Shown in pieces: positions 60,801 through 64,000 of a stretch of DNA of 64,000 nucleotides. The number at the start of each line of letters is the position of its first letter. The stretch's first letter is position 1. The position numbers were made by a program, and so were the translations under genes. The notes under the pieces are model-generated. The model worked only from the letters and a program-made list of their open reading frames with translations. It made no database searches and was not told the DNA's origin. The stretch lies in assembly GCF_013466785.1 (NCBI RefSeq), contig NZ_CP059163.1, forward strand, positions 4,030,001 through 4,094,000, in the 5' to 3' direction. This stretch comes from Nocardioides marinisabuli (lineage in GTDB: Bacteria; Actinomycetota; Actinomycetes; Propionibacteriales; Nocardioidaceae).

Positions 60801-61129
60801 CGGTGCACACCCGTGGAGCGCGAGCTCGTCGCGTCGGTGCTGTCCTCCAGGCTGTCCTGGCTGCTGGTGGCATCGTTGCTCGTCCCGGTGCCGGTGCCGG
60901 TGCTGGTGCCGGTGCCGGTGCTGGTCCCGGTGCGGGTGTTCGTGTGGTCGCGGGTGTCCTCGTCGTCATCGTCGTCGACCGTGGTGACGACGGCCGTGCC
61001 GTCGTCGTCGCGCTTCCACGGCTCGGCGTCGACCGAGGTCGAGGCGGCGGGGAGGGCGAGCACACCGGCGCCCACGGCCCCGGCGACACCAGCGACCCCG
61101 ACGACTGCCAGGGTGGCGATCTTCTTCAT
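60797..61129 (-). CDS. small secreted hydrophilic protein with Asp and Thr/Gly repeats
   Basis: This is a 110-residue protein with a signal peptide (MKKIATLAVVGVAGVAG... to about residue 30), then DAEPWKRDDDG, an acidic run, a Thr-Gly/Ser dipeptide repeat (about 65-85, encoded by imperfect 6/12-bp DNA repeats at about 60885-60945) and a Ser/Asp tail. It is not homologous in detail to the protein at 57446 but is alike in type, and the two share an operator. GAGAGGAA precedes the ATG. Function unknown. Confidence 0.75.
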   Translation of the reverse strand: MKKIATLAVVGVAGVAGAVGAGVLALPAASTSVDAEPWKRDDDGTAVVTTVDDDDDEDTRDHTNTRTGTSTGTGTSTGTGTGTSNDATSSQDSLEDSTDATSSRSTGVHR

Positions 61130-61203
61130 GGTGGTTCCTCTCGTCGATGGCCCCAGGGGCCCGTTCGCTGACGAAGGAACTCAACTGCGCCCGGGTGAGC
61201 CCA

Positions 61204-61232
61204 CCATGAGGCCGCGATGAGATCGCTCTCAC
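61204..61232 (-). promoter_or_regulatory. 29-bp operator, copy 2 (upstream of small secreted protein and kinase)
   Basis: Read on the reverse strand from 61232 it gives TGAGAGC, TCTCATCG and CTCA with CTCAT direct repeats 11 bases apart. It aligns ungapped with 57386-57414 at 22 of 29 positions and in the same orientation to its gene. It lies about 75 bases before the ATG at 61129. Confidence 0.65.
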
Positions 61233-61248
61233 GATCCAGGGCCGGACC

Positions 61249-62187
61249 TCAGCGGCGCCACACGCGACGTCGCGGTCCGGTGACGGGCTCGACCGAGGGG
61301 GACTCGGTCTGGGCCCAGACCCGGCGCCAGGTGGCGGCGTCCGGCCCGCCGGGGTCGGGGGTGGTGCCGGCAGCCCGGCGGCGCTGCGCCTCCCACCAGG
61401 TGCTGCGGTCCTCGTCGAGCAGCGCCGCGACGGCGTCGCGCACCCGGGGGGCGAACTCGCGCACCGACTCCCCCTCGGCGGCGCGCAGCGGCTCTCCGAA
61501 GCGCACCGTGAGCTGGCGGCGCCCGCCGGCGTCGCGCCCGGGCCACCCGACGCCCCGCGGCATCGCCGCGAAGGTCCCGCGGTGGGCCACCGGCACGATC
61601 GGCACGTCGTGGGTGTGGGACAGGTAGGCCGCTCCCATCCGGAAGGTGTGCATCCACCCGTCGCCCGAGCGCGTGCCCTCGGGGAAGACCACCAGGCTCC
61701 ACCCGTCGGCGAGCACCTCGCCGGGCGTCGCCGAGATCGACCCGCCGCGACGGTCGATGGGGAAGGTGTTGAAGACCAGCGAGGAGCCCACCGCGCGCCA
61801 CCAGGTGTCGAAGAAGTAGTCGGCGGCCGCCGCCACCGCGGTGCGCCGGCGCCACTCGTCGGGCAGCGAGAGCAGCAGCAGCGGGGTGTCGAGGTGCGAG
61901 GCGTGGTTGGCCACGAAGATCACCGGTCCCCGGGTGCGCTCCAGCACGTCCAGGCCCTCGACCCGGGTGCGCACCTGGGAGCGGAAGACCGGCTCGAGGG
62001 CGAGCTTCTGGGCGACCTCGCGCGCGGCGATCGCGGGTCGTCGCCGTGCCCAGGCCGAGTCGGCGACCTGCGAGCGCGCCGGCTCGACGTACACCTCGGC
62101 CGAGCGCGGCACCTGCGAGCGCCGACCCCAGCGCCAGCCGCGCGCGGTGCGCCGCACGTCGTCGACGCCCTCGCTCCAGAAGCCCAC
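61249..62187 (-). CDS. 1-acyl-sn-glycerol-3-phosphate acyltransferase-like protein (PlsC family)
   Basis: This is a 312-residue acyltransferase. The HX4D motif is in VANHASHLDTPL, with FPIDRRGG and VVFPEGTRSGDG as further blocks and IVPVAHRG as block IV. It should acylate lysophosphatidate or a related glycerolipid. GTG 62187 follows GAGGGGG by five bases, ten bases after the LarA-like gene, so they form one operon. A highly charged N-terminal tail of 65 residues precedes the domain. Confidence 0.87.
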   Translation of the reverse strand: MGFWSEGVDDVRRTARGWRWGRRSQVPRSAEVYVEPARSQVADSAWARRRPAIAAREVAQKLALEPVFRSQVRTRVEGLDVLERTRGPVIFVANHASHLDTPLLLLSLPDEWRRRTAVAAAADYFFDTWWRAVGSSLVFNTFPIDRRGGSISATPGEVLADGWSLVVFPEGTRSGDGWMHTFRMGAAYLSHTHDVPIVPVAHRGTFAAMPRGVGWPGRDAGGRRQLTVRFGEPLRAAEGESVREFAPRVRDAVAALLDEDRSTWWEAQRRRAAGTTPDPGGPDAATWRRVWAQTESPSVEPVTGPRRRVWRR

Positions 62188-62197
62188 GACCGCCCCC

Positions 62198-63781
62198 TCA
62201 GACCCGCACGTCGGCGAGCAGGTGCGGCGGGTTGTGGAGGTAGGTGATCGACGGGCTGGTGCCGACCGTGCCCGAGGCCATCTCGAGGGCGTCGGCCAGC
62301 GTCGAGGCGGCCCGGAAGCCCAGCCTGGCTGCCGCGCGCCGGTCGCCGCCGACCCAGATCACGTCACCCACGTGGTCCATCGCGTGCGCCGCCCAGTACC
62401 ACATGTAGAAGGGGTGCACCCCGTGGTAGGCGTGCGAGGTGCGGTAGAGGTGGCGGTACCACGGGTCCTCGGCGAACTGCTGCTCGTACTTCTCACCGAT
62501 CTCGGCCGGGTCGGTGGTCTCGGCGAGCACCTCCTCGTAGAAGTCGACGTACGACGGGTGGTGCAGCTGGTGGAAGCCCTCGTCGAGCGGGTGGTAGAGG
62601 ATCACCGCTCCCCCGCGCCGCACGACCGGGTGCCCGCGGTAGGAGTTGAAGTAGTAGCCCAGCCCCATGCAGGTGGCCAGGACCGGGTTCATCGAGCTGT
62701 TGACGTTGTAGGGCCCCAGGTAGGGCACCCCCATCACCAGCACGTCGGAGACGCCCTGGACCTCGACCAGCTGCTGGCGGTGCACCCGCGCCAGGGTCTG
62801 CTCGTGCACGGCCTCGACCTCGCCGGCCGCGATGCCGGTCAGCCCGTACGGCGCCCTCAGGTCGTGGAAGAGCCGGTGGCGCATCCGTTGCGGGGCCAGC
62901 GCCAGCCCGCGCCGCACCGCGAGCATCGAGGCCTGGTCGCGCACCGACCACTCCCACTCGCGCTTCATCAGGAACTCGTAGGGACGGGGGAAGACGTCGT
63001 TGTTGAGCGTGGTCTCGACCTGGAAGACCGGCACCGTGTCCTTGATGACGCGCCCGATGCGCCACGCCGACTGGTGCATCGCGGAGCGCTCGTGGTCCAT
63101 GAACGAGCGCGAGTGCACCATCGTGTGGGCGTTGTGGTGGTGGCGCAGGCTCTTGTACGACGCCAGCCCGATGCCCACCGACTTGTGGCCGCCGTCCATG
63201 GCGACGAGGTTGACGTTGACGTAGACGAGCAGGTCGGACTCGGCGGCCCGCCTGCTGATCTCGACGTCCTCGCCGAGCTCGGTGGTGCCGAGGTGGCTCA
63301 GCGCGTCGCGGTCCTCGGCGTCGAAGTTGTAGAGCCGGCCCTGGGGGTGGAAGGAGCGGAAGACCCGCTCGCCGACGATGTGCTCGAGCTCGGCCGGGGT
63401 CATCCGCCGGTGCAGCGCGTTGGCGGCGATGATCTCGACGTCGTCGACACCGGCCTCGGCGGCCATGGTCAGCACCTGCTCGATGACGCGCTGGCGGATG
63501 TCGGGGCGGCGCATCGTGGGCAGCGGCAGCGACAGGTCGTCGAAGGCGATGGTCAGCCGCATCCCGGCGAAGAGCCGCTCGGGCAGCGGGTCGCTGTCGA
63601 CGGGGTGCAGGAGCGCCTCGCGCACGGCGCCCTCGACGTCGGCGACGCCGGGCAGCGAATCGGGTGGGTAGATCACCCGGGTCCCGAGCGGGAAGTCCTC
63701 GAGGCGGAAGCCCAGCCCCTCGTGGACCACCAGCGGCGGGGTGCGGTCGTCGACCTCGAGCACGAAGCCTGGTCGGGTCAC
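62198..63781 (-). CDS. LarA-family (nickel-pincer racemase-like, DUF2088) protein
   Basis: This 527-residue protein has a LarA-like N-terminal region (RLTIAFDDLSLPLPTMRRPDIRQRVIEQVL), then AANALHRRMTPAELEHIVG (His124). It also has DGGHKSVGIGLASYKSLRHHHNAH (Lys200, His cluster), at the place of the cofactor-binding Lys and catalytic His of lactate racemase. LarA uses a nickel-pincer nucleotide; homologues act on diverse 2-hydroxy acids and sugars acids. The C-terminal 150 residues are rich in His, Tyr and Trp and unlike classical LarA. Cofactor-making larB/C/E are not in the window. GTG 63781 follows GAGGAGG. Confidence 0.75.
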   Translation of the reverse strand: MTRPGFVLEVDDRTPPLVVHEGLGFRLEDFPLGTRVIYPPDSLPGVADVEGAVREALLHPVDSDPLPERLFAGMRLTIAFDDLSLPLPTMRRPDIRQRVIEQVLTMAAEAGVDDVEIIAANALHRRMTPAELEHIVGERVFRSFHPQGRLYNFDAEDRDALSHLGTTELGEDVEISRRAAESDLLVYVNVNLVAMDGGHKSVGIGLASYKSLRHHHNAHTMVHSRSFMDHERSAMHQSAWRIGRVIKDTVPVFQVETTLNNDVFPRPYEFLMKREWEWSVRDQASMLAVRRGLALAPQRMRHRLFHDLRAPYGLTGIAAGEVEAVHEQTLARVHRQQLVEVQGVSDVLVMGVPYLGPYNVNSSMNPVLATCMGLGYYFNSYRGHPVVRRGGAVILYHPLDEGFHQLHHPSYVDFYEEVLAETTDPAEIGEKYEQQFAEDPWYRHLYRTSHAYHGVHPFYMWYWAAHAMDHVGDVIWVGGDRRAAARLGFRAASTLADALEMASGTVGTSPSITYLHNPPHLLADVRV

Positions 63782-63791
63782 GGGGACCTCC

Positions 63792-64000
63792 TCATGCGGT
63801 TCTCCTGGGGTCGAGTGCCACCTTGACCGTGCCGAGGCGACCGGTCGAGTGGGCGTGGTCCAGCGCCTCGCGCCAGCGGTGCAGCGGGTAGGTCGCCACC
63901 GTGTCGGCGACCGGGCCGAGGGCGTCGTGGCCGCCGAGGGCGAGCGCCGTCTCGAAGGCGCTGCGCCCCCCGGGCTCGCGGTGCGCCGAGGCGTAGGTGC
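63792..64000 (-). CDS. zinc-type alcohol dehydrogenase (MDR) family, C-terminus only
   Basis: Only the last 69 or so codons are in the window. The reverse-strand translation ends VADTVATYPLHRWREALDHAHSTGRLGTVKVALDPRRTA, the usual closing helix and strand of medium-chain dehydrogenases. It stops 11 bases before the LarA-like start, so it is probably the first of the three genes seen in this operon. Substrate unknown. Confidence 0.7.
   Translation of the reverse strand, partial: TYASAHREPGGRSAFETALALGGHDALGPVADTVATYPLHRWREALDHAHSTGRLGTVKVALDPRRTA

Overview
The window looks like a chromosomal segment of a high-GC actinobacterium, most plausibly Nocardioides or another member of the Nocardioidaceae. 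This is judged from roughly 70%+ GC, many GTG starts, 4-base ATGA/GTGA gene overlaps, and family content (PdtaR-type ANTAR regulator, MhuD-type haem enzyme, Trp-associated membrane protein, HGxxPAAW protein, fused RNase H/phosphatase). No phage, plasmid, insertion sequence or CRISPR array was seen. It is mostly core genome with a few accessory pieces.

Layout. 1-4.4 kb: the 3' part of rpsA is missing at the edge, then a secreted calcium-binding thrombospondin-type-3 repeat protein. 4.4-7 kb: a phosphotransferase diverging from a decapeptide-repeat protein and a methyltransferase. 7-11.5 kb: a secreted X-X-X-Leu-X-X-Gly repeat protein with a membrane partner, and a flippase. 11.5-16.3 kb: polA, a thioesterase, a GNAT enzyme with a possible frameshift, and a DUF554 membrane protein. 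16.4-22.5 kb: a branched-chain amino acid ABC system, with the binding protein convergent to livHMGF, separated by two terminators and two palindromic REP-like elements. 22.6-24.2 kb: a PdtaR-type antiterminator regulator, an unusual tRNA with CAA anticodon but a short variable loop, and a helix-turn-helix/LAGLIDADG protein. 24.3-31.9 kb: pyk and gltBD. 32-39.2 kb: hisI, trpC, trpB and trpA with sco1, lgt and small membrane proteins, but without trpE or trpD. 39.2-47.5 kb: a 1457-residue surface protein and a heterodimeric ABC exporter with one degenerate ATPase site. 47.6-54.3 kb: an amidohydrolase, an RNase H/phosphatase - zinc ribbon - Nif3 operon, mhuD and an acyl-CoA synthetase. 54.5-57.3 kb: a copper/peroxidase cluster (membrane protein, PCu(A)C chaperone, Tat-exported DyP). 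57.4-61.2 kb: a two-component system between two small secreted acidic-protein operons, one carrying a divergent protein kinase. 61.2-64 kb: an acyltransferase, a LarA-like protein and the end of an alcohol dehydrogenase.

The most distinctive signals are these. (1) A 29-bp operator (22 of 29 identical, ungapped) lies upstream of both small secreted-protein operons that flank the two-component system, suggesting one regulon. (2) A class-I-shaped tRNA with a leucine anticodon sits 52 bp upstream of a homing-endonuclease-like gene. (3) Nine genes have a TAGGNT-like -10 box exactly 6-7 bases before the start codon, the signature of leaderless mRNA. (4) Two genes appear to start at CTG inside a CTGA overlap, and one possibly at ATC. 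(5) A LivH permease carries an added secreted carboxypeptidase-regulatory-like domain. (6) Two short-repeat families occur: the palindromic pair, and 22-bp repeats at two distant gene ends.
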